From positions 1,054,001-1,118,000 of the forward strand of contig OZ251545.1 of assembly GCA_965243335.1 (NCBI GenBank): a DNA stretch of 64,000 nucleotides, read 5' to 3'. Below are positions 32,314 to 40,989 of this stretch, piece by piece. Under the pieces are notes generated by a model that was not told where the DNA came from, made no database searches, and saw only the letters and a list, made by a program, of their open reading frames with translations. Numbering within the stretch: position 1 is the stretch's first letter; every line of letters starts with the position of its first letter. The stretch is from JAJDXW01 sp965243335 (GTDB taxonomy: Bacteria; Pseudomonadota; Gammaproteobacteria; HK1). The position numbers and the translations under genes are program-made.

Positions 32314-34242
32314 TCAGGGGTAGTGGCGGGCGAGGTACCCGGCGCTGAACTTGCCGCTTCGCCGGTCCGCCTCCCGGTCGTCCGCGGCGCGTTCCGCGGG
32401 CGGGCCGAGCCCGCCGGCCCCCGGGGTCTCGATGACCACCCGCTCGTCGGCGCGGATGGGGATGTCGCCCGACTTGTCGCCGAGGGTCCGCTCCGCCCCG
32501 CCGTCCGCGACGATCGCGAACCGCCCGCGGGCGCCCGTCCCGCCGCCCGCGAGGCCCCACGGCTCGTGGCGGAACCGCTCCCCGAGCCCGTTGAACGTGC
32601 AGTCGTGCCCGACCGGGCGCACCACCCGGCGCAGCCCGAGCCCCCCGCGCCGGCGCCCCGCTCCGCCCGAGTCGGGCACGAGGCCGTACTCCTCGACGAG
32701 GAGCGGGTACTCCATCTCGATCGCCTCCACCGGCAGGTTGGAGGTGTTGGTCATGTGGACCTGCACCGCGTCCTTGCCGTCCCGGTCCGGGCGAGCGCCC
32801 ATCCCGCCCCCGAGCGTCTCCAGGTAGACGTAGGGGACGCCCGTATCGGGGTTCGTGCCCGCGAACACCGCGGTCGTGTTCGCGCCGTTCGCGGCCGCCG
32901 GCACCCGGTCGGAGAGCGCCTGCGCGAGGGCGCCGAAGATCACGTCCACGACCCGCTGGCAGGTGTTGGCGCGGGCCGCCACCGAGGCGGGGAAGACCGC
33001 GTTCACGATGGTCCCGGCGGGCGCGCTCACCTCGGCCGTGTCCAGCACCCCCTGGCTGTTCGGGATGTCGGGGTCGAGGAGCGCCTTCAGCGCATAGCAG
33101 GCGCTCGCGTGGGTCGCGTTGACGGTAGTGTTCATGTTGCCGGGGACCTGCTCCGAGGTTCCGGCGAAGTCGAAGCGGACATGCTCGCCGGCGACCTCGA
33201 TCCGCACCCGGATGGGGAGGTCGAAGCGGTCCGTGCCGTCGCTGTCGAGCCGGTCCTCGAACTCGTAGGCCCCGTCCGGCACGGTCGCGATCGCGCTCCG
33301 CAGGCGCCGTTCGGCGCGCTCCATCATGAGGTCGAAGCCGCGCATCACGGTGCGCGCGCCGCGCGCCTCCACCAGCTCCAGCAGCCGGCGGGCGCCGAGG
33401 CGGCAGGCCGCGATCTGGGCGAAGTAGTCGCCGCGCCGCTCGTGCGGCACCCGCACGTTGAGGAGCAGGAGGTCGAGGAGGTCCTGTTGCAGCGCGCCGC
33501 GCCGGAACAGGCGCACCACCGGGATCCGCAGCCCCTCCTGGTAGATCTCGGTCATCCCGCCCGCCATGCTGCCGGGGGCCATGCCGCCGATGTCGGCGTG
33601 GTGGGCGATGTTGCAGACGAACCCGACCAGGGTCCCGCCGCTGAAGACGGGAAGGGCGAGGTTCACGTCCGGCAGGTGGGTGCCCCCCGCCGCGTAGGGG
33701 TCGTTGGCGACGAACAGGTCCCCTTCGTGGAGGTCGTCCCCGAACTTCGCGAGCACGCTCTCCATGAGCCCGCTCATCGACGCGATGTGGAGGGGGAGCG
33801 ACTGCTCGGACTGGGCGACGAGCCGCCCCCGCACGTCCATGATCGAGGCCGAGTGGTCGCGGCGCTCCTTGATGTTGGTCGAGTACGCGCTCTTCATGAG
33901 GGCGAAGAAGCACTCGTCGGTGATGGAGCGGAGGGCGTTCGACAGGATCTCGAGGCCGACCGCGTCGAGCTCGAAGCCCGAGGACGCGGAAGGAGCATCG
34001 GTGGATGGGGGCTTCGGCGAGGTCGGGGCTGTCGAGGAGGCGCCGGAAGGTGGATGCGGCTGCGGCTGCGGCGGCGGTTGCGAGGGGGAGAGGGAGGGCG
34101 CGGCCGCAGCCGAAGCCGCGGAGGAGCGGGAGGGCGGCGGCGAGAGCGAGGCCGAGGGTGAGGGTGAGGGCGAAGGGGAAGGCGAGGGCGAGGCCGGGGG
34201 TGAGTCCGGGGACGGGGGTACGGTCGTGGTCATCTGCATCAT
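32314..34242 (-). CDS. hyuB: Hydantoinase B / oxoprolinase subunit, with Ser-Pro-rich leader
   Basis: 642 aa from the ATG at 34242 that overlaps the hyuA stop (ATGA). The first ~85 residues are low complexity, mostly Ser-Pro repeats (ASPSPSPSPSPSPSASL), unlike any HyuB. The family core then begins at FELDAVGLEILSNALRSITDECFFALMKSA; further landmarks are GDLFVANDPYAAGGTHLPDV, GGMAPGSMAGGMTEIYQEGL, LGGGMGARPDRDGKD and EMEYPLLVEEYGLVPDSGG. It partners the HyuA just upstream as an ATP-dependent hydantoinase/oxoprolinase-like hydrolase. Real translation might begin further in, but no start codon with a ribosome site was found there. Confidence 0.9.
   Translation of the reverse strand: MMQMTTTVPPSPDSPPASPSPSPSPSPSPSASLSPPPSRSSAASAAAAPSLSPSQPPPQPQPHPPSGASSTAPTSPKPPSTDAPSASSGFELDAVGLEILSNALRSITDECFFALMKSAYSTNIKERRDHSASIMDVRGRLVAQSEQSLPLHIASMSGLMESVLAKFGDDLHEGDLFVANDPYAAGGTHLPDVNLALPVFSGGTLVGFVCNIAHHADIGGMAPGSMAGGMTEIYQEGLRIPVVRLFRRGALQQDLLDLLLLNVRVPHERRGDYFAQIAACRLGARRLLELVEARGARTVMRGFDLMMERAERRLRSAIATVPDGAYEFEDRLDSDGTDRFDLPIRVRIEVAGEHVRFDFAGTSEQVPGNMNTTVNATHASACYALKALLDPDIPNSQGVLDTAEVSAPAGTIVNAVFPASVAARANTCQRVVDVIFGALAQALSDRVPAAANGANTTAVFAGTNPDTGVPYVYLETLGGGMGARPDRDGKDAVQVHMTNTSNLPVEAIEMEYPLLVEEYGLVPDSGGAGRRRGGLGLRRVVRPVGHDCTFNGLGERFRHEPWGLAGGGTGARGRFAIVADGGAERTLGDKSGDIPIRADERVVIETPGAGGLGPPAERAADDREADRRSGKFSAGYLARHYP
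34044..34215. repeat. GAGGGY-type imperfect hexamer repeats in the hyuB 5' end
   Basis: On the plus strand the segment is a run of imperfect purine-rich hexamers (GAGGGT, GAGGGC, GAAGGG), densest at 34150-34205. On the coding (minus) strand these become Ser-Pro codons of the HyuB leader. Such tracts expand and contract by slippage. Confidence 0.7.
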
Positions 34243-36320
34243 GCTCCGCCGAGGGTGATGGCGAGGTTCGCGTGTGCGTCCACGCGCGCGAGGTCGCCGG
34301 GGTGCACGACGGTGGTCGCGTCGAGCTGCTCCACGATCGCGGGCCCCGCGATCTCGACCCCGGGCCGGAACCGGCGCCGGTCGAAGACGGGGGTGTCGTG
34401 GGGCGCGTGCGGGCCGAACCATACCGGCCGGACCTCGACCGGCGCGGGGGCCTCCGCCGCTCCGGGGGCCGCCGCATCCGCCGGGCCGCGGCGCCGGGTG
34501 CGGCCGAAGGCGGTGAGGCGGACGTTCACCACCTCCACCGGGTCGTCGGGGTTGTGGTAGCCGTAGGCGACGTCGTGCACCTCGAAGAACCGGGCCTCGA
34601 TCGCCGCGACCGCCTCCGGGGCCGGGAGGCCGTCGAGGGCCGCGGGCGGGCCGGAGGCCACCGGCACCCGCAGCTCGAAGTTCTGGCCGACGTAGCGGGT
34701 GTCGAGGTGGAGCTCCACCTCCCGGTCCGGCTCCGGGACCGCCTCCTCCCCGAACCAGGTCCGCGCCCGCCGGGCCAGCTCCGCCACCGCGCCGGCGAGC
34801 TCCCCCGCCGTCTCCGGCTTCAGCTCCACCCGGCGCCCGAGCACGAAGTCTTCCTTGAGGTCCGCGATGACGAGGCCCTGCGCGCAGACGATGCCGGGGA
34901 CCTCCGGGGTCAGGATCTCCCGGATCCCGAGGGCGACGGCCACGTCGCGGGCGTGGAGCGGGCCGGCCCCGCCGAAGGCGACCAGGGTGAAGTCGCGCGG
35001 GTCGTGGCCGCGCTCCACGGAGATGGTGCGGATCGCGCGCACCATGTTGGCGACCACCACCCCGATCGTCCCGTGCGCGGCCCGCTCCACCCCGTACCCG
35101 AGCTCGCCCGCGATGCCCGTGAACGCGCGCGCGGCCCGGTCGCGGTCGAGGGTCATCCGGCCGCCGAGCAGCCCCCGGCCCGCCGACAGCCGGCCGAGGA
35201 GGAGGTTGGCGTCGGTGACGGTGGGCGCGGCGCCGCCCCGCCCGTAGCAGGCCGGGCCGGGGTCCGCCCCGGCGCTCTCCGGCCCGACCTTGAGCAGGCC
35301 GTCGCGGTCAAACCAGGCGACGGAGCCGCCGCCCGCCCCGACCGTCTGCACGTCGATGCTCGGGAGCCGGATCGGGAGGCCGGCCACCGCGCGCTCCAGG
35401 GCCACGTCCGCCTCGAGGCCCCGCACCAGCGAGACGTCCGCGCTGGTCCCGCCCATGTCGAGGGTGATGAGGTCGCGGGGACCCGAACGGCGCCCGGCGT
35501 CGATCGCGCCGACCACCCCGGCGGCGGGGCCGGAGAGGGCGGTGCGCACGGGCAGGGCGCGGGCGCGGGCCGGGGACATGAGGCCCCCGTTCGACTGGTT
35601 GATCCCGATGCGGGCGTGCGGCACGCGCTCGGCGAGCCCCGCTTCGAGGCTCGCCATGTACTCGTCCATGACCGGTTGCAGCCATGCGTTGAGGACGGTG
35701 GTGGAGCAGCGCTCGAACTCCCGGAACTCGGGCTGGACCTCCGAGGAGAGCGACACCCGCAGGTCCGGGCGGGCGGCGCGGATCGCGGCCCCGAGCCGGG
35801 CCTCGTGCTCCGGGTTCTGGAACGCGAAGAGGAGGCAGACCGCGCAGGCGTCCGCCGCCTCCCCGATCTCCCCGAGGCGGGCGACCGCTTGGGCGACCGC
35901 CGCGTCCGTGAGCGGCCGGACCACACGCCCCCCGGAGGTGATCCGCTCCTCCACTTCGAGGCGCCGCTCGCGCGGCACGAGGGGCGGGGGCTGGTCCCGG
36001 TAGAGGTCGTACATGTGGGGCCGGATCTGGCGGCCGATCTCCAGGAGGTCGCGAAAGCCGGCGGTCGTGAGCAGCACCACCCGGCCGCCGCGGCGCTGGA
36101 TGATGGCGTTGGTGGCCACCGTGGTCCCGTGCGCGAGCCGCCGCACGTCCGGGAGGGGGACCCCCGCTTCGGCCAGCTCGCCCAGCCCTTCGAGAACCGC
36201 CCGCCCGGGGTTGTCGCGGGTCGATGGCCGTTTCGCGACCCGGACCTCGCCGTCTCCGGGGCCCACCGCGTAGAAGTCCGTGAACGTCCCTCCGACGTCC
36301 ACCCCGACGATCCAGCTCAC
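34239..36320 (-). CDS. hyuA: Hydantoinase A / oxoprolinase subunit (ASKHA-fold ATPase)
   Basis: 693 aa, full length. N-terminal phosphate loop MSWIVGVDVGGTFTDFYAV, LAHGTTVATNAIIQRRG, the second domain with QSNGGLMSPARARALPVRTALSGPAAG, ITLDMGGTSADVSLV and TVGAGGGSVAWFDRDG, and C-terminal GRTRR. HyuA supplies the ATP-binding half of 5-oxoprolinase or N-methylhydantoinase-type enzymes. It overlaps hyuB by four bases and is the first gene of a two-gene operon. Substrate unknown. Confidence 0.94.
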   Translation of the reverse strand: MSWIVGVDVGGTFTDFYAVGPGDGEVRVAKRPSTRDNPGRAVLEGLGELAEAGVPLPDVRRLAHGTTVATNAIIQRRGGRVVLLTTAGFRDLLEIGRQIRPHMYDLYRDQPPPLVPRERRLEVEERITSGGRVVRPLTDAAVAQAVARLGEIGEAADACAVCLLFAFQNPEHEARLGAAIRAARPDLRVSLSSEVQPEFREFERCSTTVLNAWLQPVMDEYMASLEAGLAERVPHARIGINQSNGGLMSPARARALPVRTALSGPAAGVVGAIDAGRRSGPRDLITLDMGGTSADVSLVRGLEADVALERAVAGLPIRLPSIDVQTVGAGGGSVAWFDRDGLLKVGPESAGADPGPACYGRGGAAPTVTDANLLLGRLSAGRGLLGGRMTLDRDRAARAFTGIAGELGYGVERAAHGTIGVVVANMVRAIRTISVERGHDPRDFTLVAFGGAGPLHARDVAVALGIREILTPEVPGIVCAQGLVIADLKEDFVLGRRVELKPETAGELAGAVAELARRARTWFGEEAVPEPDREVELHLDTRYVGQNFELRVPVASGPPAALDGLPAPEAVAAIEARFFEVHDVAYGYHNPDDPVEVVNVRLTAFGRTRRRGPADAAAPGAAEAPAPVEVRPVWFGPHAPHDTPVFDRRRFRPGVEIAGPAIVEQLDATTVVHPGDLARVDAHANLAITLGGA

Positions 36321-36608
36321 GCGCTCCGACCCCTCCGCTCGTCCATCCGCCGATCCGATGTGAATCCACGGCTCGACGGGCCATTGTGCCTGAAAACGGA
36401 GGCGGCCATGCGCGGGCAGGTTCAGGAGCCAGGACCATTTCCTGTTCGTCGCAGAGCCCGAATCGGGCCGTCGGGGTCGGCCGGGCGGGCATGACGACGG
36501 GCCGTCTTTCGAGCAGGGAACGGGCTCTGGTGCAGGCTTCGCCGGAGGGCAGGGGACCGGTCCGAGAGTCCGGGGCTGAGGCTGGACCGTGGTGGGATGC
36601 GCTGAAAT

Positions 36609-36660
36609 TCTCCTTCCAACAAGGAGAAATTTGGTCTAGATTCTCCTTCTGAAAAGGAGA
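36609..36660 (+). promoter_or_regulatory. Tandem 7-5-7 palindromes before a collapsed AAA ATPase gene
   Basis: TCTCCTT-CCAAC-AAGGAGA (36609-36627) and TCTCCTT-CTGAA-AAGGAGA (36642-36660) have identical arms and a 33-bp repeat distance (about three DNA turns). Between them lies a possible -10 (TAGATT, 36637-36642), and TTCCAA at 36614 could be its -35. The right arm of the second palindrome is also the Shine-Dalgarno sequence (AAGGAGAG, 8 bases before the ATG at 36670), so an RNA hairpin there would hide the ribosome site. The AT content is clearly above that of the flanks. Confidence 0.75.
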
Positions 36661-36669
36661 GATCGGACG

Positions 36670-37127
36670 ATGGCGGAAACCCACCTCCCCGCTCTGACCC
36701 GGGCCCTTGGCGACCAGCTCGCCGAATCCGTGCGGGCGCCTCTGCCCGCCTACACCCGGCGCCGCACCTTCGGCCGGGTGCGGCTGCCGGGCAAGGCCAC
36801 GGCGATCGTCGGGATGCGCAGGGCGGGGAAGACCACCTTCCTGCACCAGCTCCGCTGCGAACGCATCGCACGGGGCGCCGCCAGAGAGCGTGTGCCCTAT
36901 CTGTCGTTCGAAGATGAGCGATTCGCGGGCCTCGACGCCCCCCATCTCGGTGCGCTGGTCAACGAGTACCACCGGCGGTTCCCCGGCTCTCCAGGGGCGC
37001 GCTGTTTCCCCATGCCTGCAAGCGGCTGCTCACCCTCACGCGGGACGGGCTCCCGGCCGAGGCGCCCGCGGACGTGGAGGCCCAGCCCGCCTGCGAATGG
37101 CTGCTCGCCCCGCCCGCGCCGCCATAG
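36670..37127 (+). pseudogene. AAA ATPase of the DUF4143 type, internally deleted
   Basis: The 5' part is typical: LPGKATAIVGMRRAGKTTFLHQL (Walker A GMRRAGKTT, about residues 46-54) and VPYLSFEDERFAGLDAPHLGALVNEY. After about residue 107 (RRFPGS) the frame stops making sense. In another frame the C-terminal end of the same family resumes: CKRLLTLTRDGLPAEAPADV then ACEWLLAPPAPP and TAG at 37125. The Walker B region, the rest of the ATPase and the DUF4143 domain are deleted, leaving head and tail only. Function of the family (archaeal-type ATPases of ~390-450 aa) is unknown. Confidence 0.75.
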
Positions 37128-37137
37128 CCGGGGCGCC

Positions 37138-37170
37138 TCACTCCTTATCCGAGACGATCTCCAAGGTCAC
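37138..37170 (-). pseudogene. First eight codons of a lost DUF3368-type toxin
   Basis: A GTG at 37170 overlapping the antitoxin stop (GTGA) begins VTLEIVSD, then meets KE and TGA at 37138. DUF3368 (PIN-like) toxins start '..IVVSDTSPLI', so the gene breaks off exactly inside this motif. The reading is short and would be unconvincing alone; it gains weight from the parallel remnant at 60315. Confidence 0.45.
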
Positions 37171-37499
37171 GAGGCGGCGGCGATCTCCTTGTCCAGCTCC
37201 TCGGTCGGATAGTCCGCGACAGGAACCCCCGTCTCGCCCAGCAGGGCCACGAATTCCTCCGCGCTCAGCCCGGCGAGCCGGGCGGCCTGAACGAGGCTCA
37301 GATGGCGCTTCTCGAAGAGGCCCAGCGCCAGGGTGCGGTGGAGACCGAGCCCGAGGAGGCGTTCGTCGAAAGGCACGGCCAGGATGGCGGGGCGCCCGCG
37401 TTTCGTGATCAGCGCGAGACGTCCGTTCTCCGCGTCCCTGAGAAGCTTGCCGGAGCGCTGCCGGAGATCGCGCACGCTGAAGACGTCGAGAGGGTCCAT
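37167..37499 (-). CDS. Orphan antitoxin: Phd/YefM-like domain fused to UPF0175
   Basis: 110 aa from the ATG at 37499. Residues about 1-48 resemble Phd/YefM DNA-binding antitoxin folds (FSVRDLRQRSGKLLRDAENG then LALITKRGRPAILAVPFDERL). Residues about 50-95 match UPF0175 (LGLHRTLALGLFEKRHLSLV then AARLAGLSAEEFVALLGETG). The same two-part protein occurs at 59989. UPF0175 genes usually precede a DUF3368 PIN-like toxin; here only its first codons remain (37138-37170). Confidence 0.78.
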   Translation of the reverse strand: MDPLDVFSVRDLRQRSGKLLRDAENGRLALITKRGRPAILAVPFDERLLGLGLHRTLALGLFEKRHLSLVQAARLAGLSAEEFVALLGETGVPVADYPTEELDKEIAAAS

Positions 37500-38026
37500 G
37501 AGATCGCCGGTTCCGGAATTGTGCTCACGAAACGCAGCACATGAGAGGTCCGGGGACGTCCCGCGCTGACGTCGTGCGGCGCCGGTCCGGCGTCCGGCGC
37601 CGCACGCGGCGCCAAAAACGGCGATGCGGCGCTCCGTCTCCCCGATGGACGGATGGTGCGCGAACCGGGGAGCCGTCCGGTTTCTGCGGCAGGGGCCGGT
37701 AGCGGCGACCGATGCACGTGCAGTCGCCACTGCGTTCGTGCGCACCACCCGGCGCCTCGAACGCGGCCGGCGTCCCGGCGCCGATGGCAGCCTGAAGCGG
37801 TGAGTTCATGGCGGAACCGCACCTCCGTTCGCACCGTCCTCGCCGTCCCCTCGGCGTCCGGCTCCGCCCCCGACTCCGGGCGGATCTCTCCTTGCGCTAT
37901 GCGGAGCACTCATGAAGAATCAGCCGAGGATTACGGCGATACCGCGAGAAGAAAAGTCTTGCCGGACCCGCGGGCCATGCGCCTTCTTTCCTGGAGCCTC
38001 ACCCCCCAAGCGCAAGAGGGACGTCG
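37500..38026. other. 527-base spacer upstream of the glutamine-synthetase-like gene
   Basis: No convincing gene on either strand. It contains a perfect hairpin at 37596-37613 (GGCGCCG CACG CGGCGCC), and an AT-richer patch at about 37905-37955. An AAGAGGGACG ribosome site belongs to the gene at 38027. Confidence 0.5.
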
Positions 38027-39445
38027 ATGGACACCACCCCGGAGAACATGGCCGCCGCGCTGCCCGACGCCGAGCGCGTGCGCGAAGCGAAGGCGAAGCT
38101 CGCCGAAGCGGGCGTCCGCTACGTGCTCTCGTGCTGGATCGACATGCTCGGCGTGCCGAAGACGAAGCCGGTCCCGCTGGCCGACTTCGAGAACCTGTGC
38201 ATGGGCAAGGGGCCGCAGTTCGCGGTGCACTCGGTCTCGTTCGTGCCGGAGCTCACTCCGGCCGACTCCGACCAGATCCCGGTCCCCGATCTCGACACCC
38301 TGACCATCTGCCCCTGGGACCGGACCTGCGCATGGATGTTCGCGGACCTGTGGTGGGAGGACGCCCCCTACAACCTCTGCCCCCGGCACGCGCTCAAGCG
38401 CATCGTGCGCGACGCGGCGGCGAAGGGCTACGCGGGGTTCGCAGGCATCGAGCCCGAGTTCATCGCCATGCGCTGGCGCGACGGGCAGCCGGTCAAGGCG
38501 TTCGACGACGATCCCCCGCCAGGCGAGGGGCTGCGGCCGAGGCGGCAGGCGTTCGGCTACGACGCCGAGCACTCCATCGACTCCATGGGGTTTCTCGGCG
38601 CCCTCATCGACGTCCTCGACGAGCTCGGCTGGGGGCTGAAGGACGTGGTGGCCGAGGGCGCCTATTCGCAGTTCGAGCTCGACTTCGGCTACACCGACGT
38701 GCTGCGCATGGCCGACCGGCTGGTGTTCCTGCGGGCGCTGCTCAAGGAGACGGCCAAGAAGCACGGCATGTTCATCACCTTCATGCCCAAGCCCACCACC
38801 GGCGACTGGCGCTCCGGCGCCCACATCAACTTCTCGATGCAGCGCACCGGCGAGCCGGGGGCGAACCTCTTCGAGAAGCCCGGCGGCGGGTGGAGCGACG
38901 CGGTGTACCACGCGGTGGGCGGGCTGCTGCGCCACGGTGGGGCGCTCACCGCCATCGCCTGCTCCACGGTCAACTCCTACAACGGGCTGGTTCCCCGGGT
39001 CGGCGGGTTCGAGGGCGGGACCGTGACCTGGGCGCCGACCCACATGACCTACGGCAACAACAACCGCTCCTGCATGTTGCGCCTGCCCCAGAACCGCTAC
39101 TGCATCGAGAACCGCGCCGCCGACATGTGCATGAACCCCTACCTGTCGCTCGCGATGACCACCGCCGCGGCGGTGGCCGGGGTGACCGAGGGCATCGATC
39201 CCGGGCCGCCGCTCGACAAGGACCTCTACGCGCTCAGCGACGAGGAGATCCGCGCCCACGGCGGGCAGCGCCTGCCGCGCAACCTGCTGGAGGCGACGGA
39301 GATCCTGAAAGGCGACCCGCTGGCGGCCGAGGCGCTCGGCCCCGTGATGCTCAATTCCTTCCTGCGCTACAAGGTGGACGAGTGGGAGCGCTACCACCAG
39401 ACGGTCACCGACTGGGAGGTGCAGGAGTATCTGCGGCTCTACTGA
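38027..39445 (+). CDS. Glutamine synthetase-family enzyme (type III / gamma-glutamylmethylamide-synthetase-like)
   Basis: 472 aa, with a good ribosome site. The sequence follows the GlnT/GMAS branch: YVLSCWIDMLGVPKTKPVPL, TICPWDRTCAWMFADLWWED, GFAGIEPEFIAM with metal-binding Glu, EGAYSQFELDFGY, FMPKPTTGDWRSGAHINFSM, and TYGNNNRSCMLRLPQNRYCIENRAADM around the glutamate-binding Arg. The branch ligates glutamate with ammonia, methylamine or other amines. No N-methylglutamate pathway genes (mgd, gmaS partners) are adjacent, so the amine substrate is open. A MITE-like repeat follows. Confidence 0.9.
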   Translation: MDTTPENMAAALPDAERVREAKAKLAEAGVRYVLSCWIDMLGVPKTKPVPLADFENLCMGKGPQFAVHSVSFVPELTPADSDQIPVPDLDTLTICPWDRTCAWMFADLWWEDAPYNLCPRHALKRIVRDAAAKGYAGFAGIEPEFIAMRWRDGQPVKAFDDDPPPGEGLRPRRQAFGYDAEHSIDSMGFLGALIDVLDELGWGLKDVVAEGAYSQFELDFGYTDVLRMADRLVFLRALLKETAKKHGMFITFMPKPTTGDWRSGAHINFSMQRTGEPGANLFEKPGGGWSDAVYHAVGGLLRHGGALTAIACSTVNSYNGLVPRVGGFEGGTVTWAPTHMTYGNNNRSCMLRLPQNRYCIENRAADMCMNPYLSLAMTTAAAVAGVTEGIDPGPPLDKDLYALSDEEIRAHGGQRLPRNLLEATEILKGDPLAAEALGPVMLNSFLRYKVDEWERYHQTVTDWEVQEYLRLY

Positions 39446-39500
39446 GCGGCGAGCGGGAGAGGGCCGCGGCGGGCGCCGGGGGCTTCTCCCGGGGTCGGCG

Positions 39501-39645
39501 CGTCCTGGGAACGCTTGTGTCCCGACCGCAGCGGACCTGAAGGGGGGTGGAGCGCCCGTGAACGAGAATGCGGGCGGGACACAAGCGTTCCCAGGACGCG
39601 CTCCCGGTGACGACGGGTCCGCGAAAGCCCTGCGGTGGGGTGAAG
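39501..39645. repeat. MITE-like dispersed repeat, copy 6
   Basis: Two 24-base arms, 39501-39524 (CGTCCTGGGAACGCTTGTGT...) and 39575-39598, are perfect inverted complements. The right terminal repeat (about 39620-39642, CGCGAAAGCCC then GCGGTGGGG) is heavily decayed. It fills most of the 219-base spacer between the ligase-like gene and the hydrolase. Confidence 0.75.
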
Positions 39646-39664
39646 GCAGCTTGAGCACCTGCGT

Positions 39665-40681
39665 ATGACCGCGGACTACGAGGTGTTCGAGCTCGGCGAC
39701 GTGGCCCTGCAATCCGGCGCTTCTCTGCCGGATGCGAAGCTCGCGTACAAGACCTATGGCTCGCTCGGCGCGGGCCGGGACAACGTCATCGTCATGCCGA
39801 CCTTCTACACCGGCGCCCACACGCGCAACGAGGGCTACCTCCGCGCGGTTCCGGCCCTCGACCCGTCGCGGTACTTCATCGTGTCTGTCAACCTGTTCGG
39901 CAACGGCCTGTCGTCCTCGCCGAGCAACACGCCGCCGCCCTTCGACGGCCCGCGCTTCCCCACCGTCACCCTCCACGACAACGTCGCCTGCCAGCACCGG
40001 CTGCTTACCGAGGCGCTGGGGGCGGAGCGCATCGCGCTGGTCCTGGGATGGTCGATGGCCGGGTGCCAGTCGTACGAGTGGGGAGCGCAGTTCCCCGGCA
40101 TGGTCGACGCGATCCTGCCGTTCTGCGCTTCGGCGCGCACCTCCCCGCACAACAAGGTGTTCCTCGAAGGGGTGAAGGCGGCGCTCACCGCCGACACTGC
40201 CTTCGCGGGCGGCGACTACGCCTCGCCGCCCGTGACCGGCCTCAAGGCGTTCGGGCGGGTCTACGCGGGGTGGGCGTACTCGCAGACCTTCTTCCGCGAG
40301 CGGCTCCACCGGGAGCTCGGCTTCGAGACGTACGAGGAGCTGCTCCTCGACTGGGAGCGCGACCACCTCGCGTGGGACGCCAACGACCTGCTGGCCAAGC
40401 TCCGGACCTGGCAGCTCGGTGACGTGAGCGCCAACGAACGGTTCCGAGGCGATTTCGAGGCCGCGCTCGGCGCGATCCGCGCCCGGACCATCCTCGTCCC
40501 GTGCACTACGGATCTCTACTTCCCGCCCGAGGACAACGCCATCGAGGCGAAGCACATGCCGAACGCCGAGCTTCGCCCCTATGACTCCCCTTGGGGGCAT
40601 TGCGCGGCCACCCCGAGCCGGGAGGACAGCGGCTTCATGCGCTTCCTCGACGCCTGCGTCTCGGAGCTGCTGGCGCGGTAG
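39665..40681 (+). CDS. Alpha/beta hydrolase, homoserine O-acetyltransferase (MetX)-like
   Basis: 338 aa. N-terminal LAYKTYGSLGAGRDNVIVMP and LDPSRYFIVSVNLFGNGLSSSPSN are typical of the MetX/E2 family. The nucleophile elbow is LVLGWSMAGCQSYEWGAQFP (Ser in GWSMAG). The acid and His lie near TILVPCTTDLYFPPEDN and SPWGHCAATPS. True MetX has 'GGSMGG' and a larger lid; this shorter protein is more likely a hydrolase or transferase of unknown substrate. Confidence 0.85.
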   Translation: MTADYEVFELGDVALQSGASLPDAKLAYKTYGSLGAGRDNVIVMPTFYTGAHTRNEGYLRAVPALDPSRYFIVSVNLFGNGLSSSPSNTPPPFDGPRFPTVTLHDNVACQHRLLTEALGAERIALVLGWSMAGCQSYEWGAQFPGMVDAILPFCASARTSPHNKVFLEGVKAALTADTAFAGGDYASPPVTGLKAFGRVYAGWAYSQTFFRERLHRELGFETYEELLLDWERDHLAWDANDLLAKLRTWQLGDVSANERFRGDFEAALGAIRARTILVPCTTDLYFPPEDNAIEAKHMPNAELRPYDSPWGHCAATPSREDSGFMRFLDACVSELLAR

Positions 40682-40989
40682 AGGGCGGACCCCGTTCCCT
40701 CTCCCGCGGGCCGTAGCGCGGCGTCGAGGCCGTCCGGTTCGCGGCCCTCGCCCGGGTCCATTGGCGTAACCACCGTCGGCTCCGGGGGTCGATCGGATAC
40801 CCGCCTCCGACAGCGCTCGAGGCGCACCATTTCCGACAACCGCTCGAGCCCGCCGAGGCGGCCTCACGCAAGCAAATCACTCTTCGGGATCCCCGGCGGG
40901 GTTCAGTCGCCGCATCGTCGTAGACGAGCGCAGGGGAAACGTTTCGGGTTCATGGTGATTACTGGCTGCGGTGGTAGTTTCGGAGATGC
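40682..40989. other. 308-base spacer, nothing recognised
   Basis: Intergenic, between the hydrolase and the convergent PIN-like gene. No open frame with convincing protein character. A slightly AT-richer stretch is at 40930-40990. Confidence 0.5.

Noticed and set aside
37596..37613. Strong GC hairpin
   Set aside because: No U-tract and too far from any gene end to call a terminator; noted only within the spacer entry.
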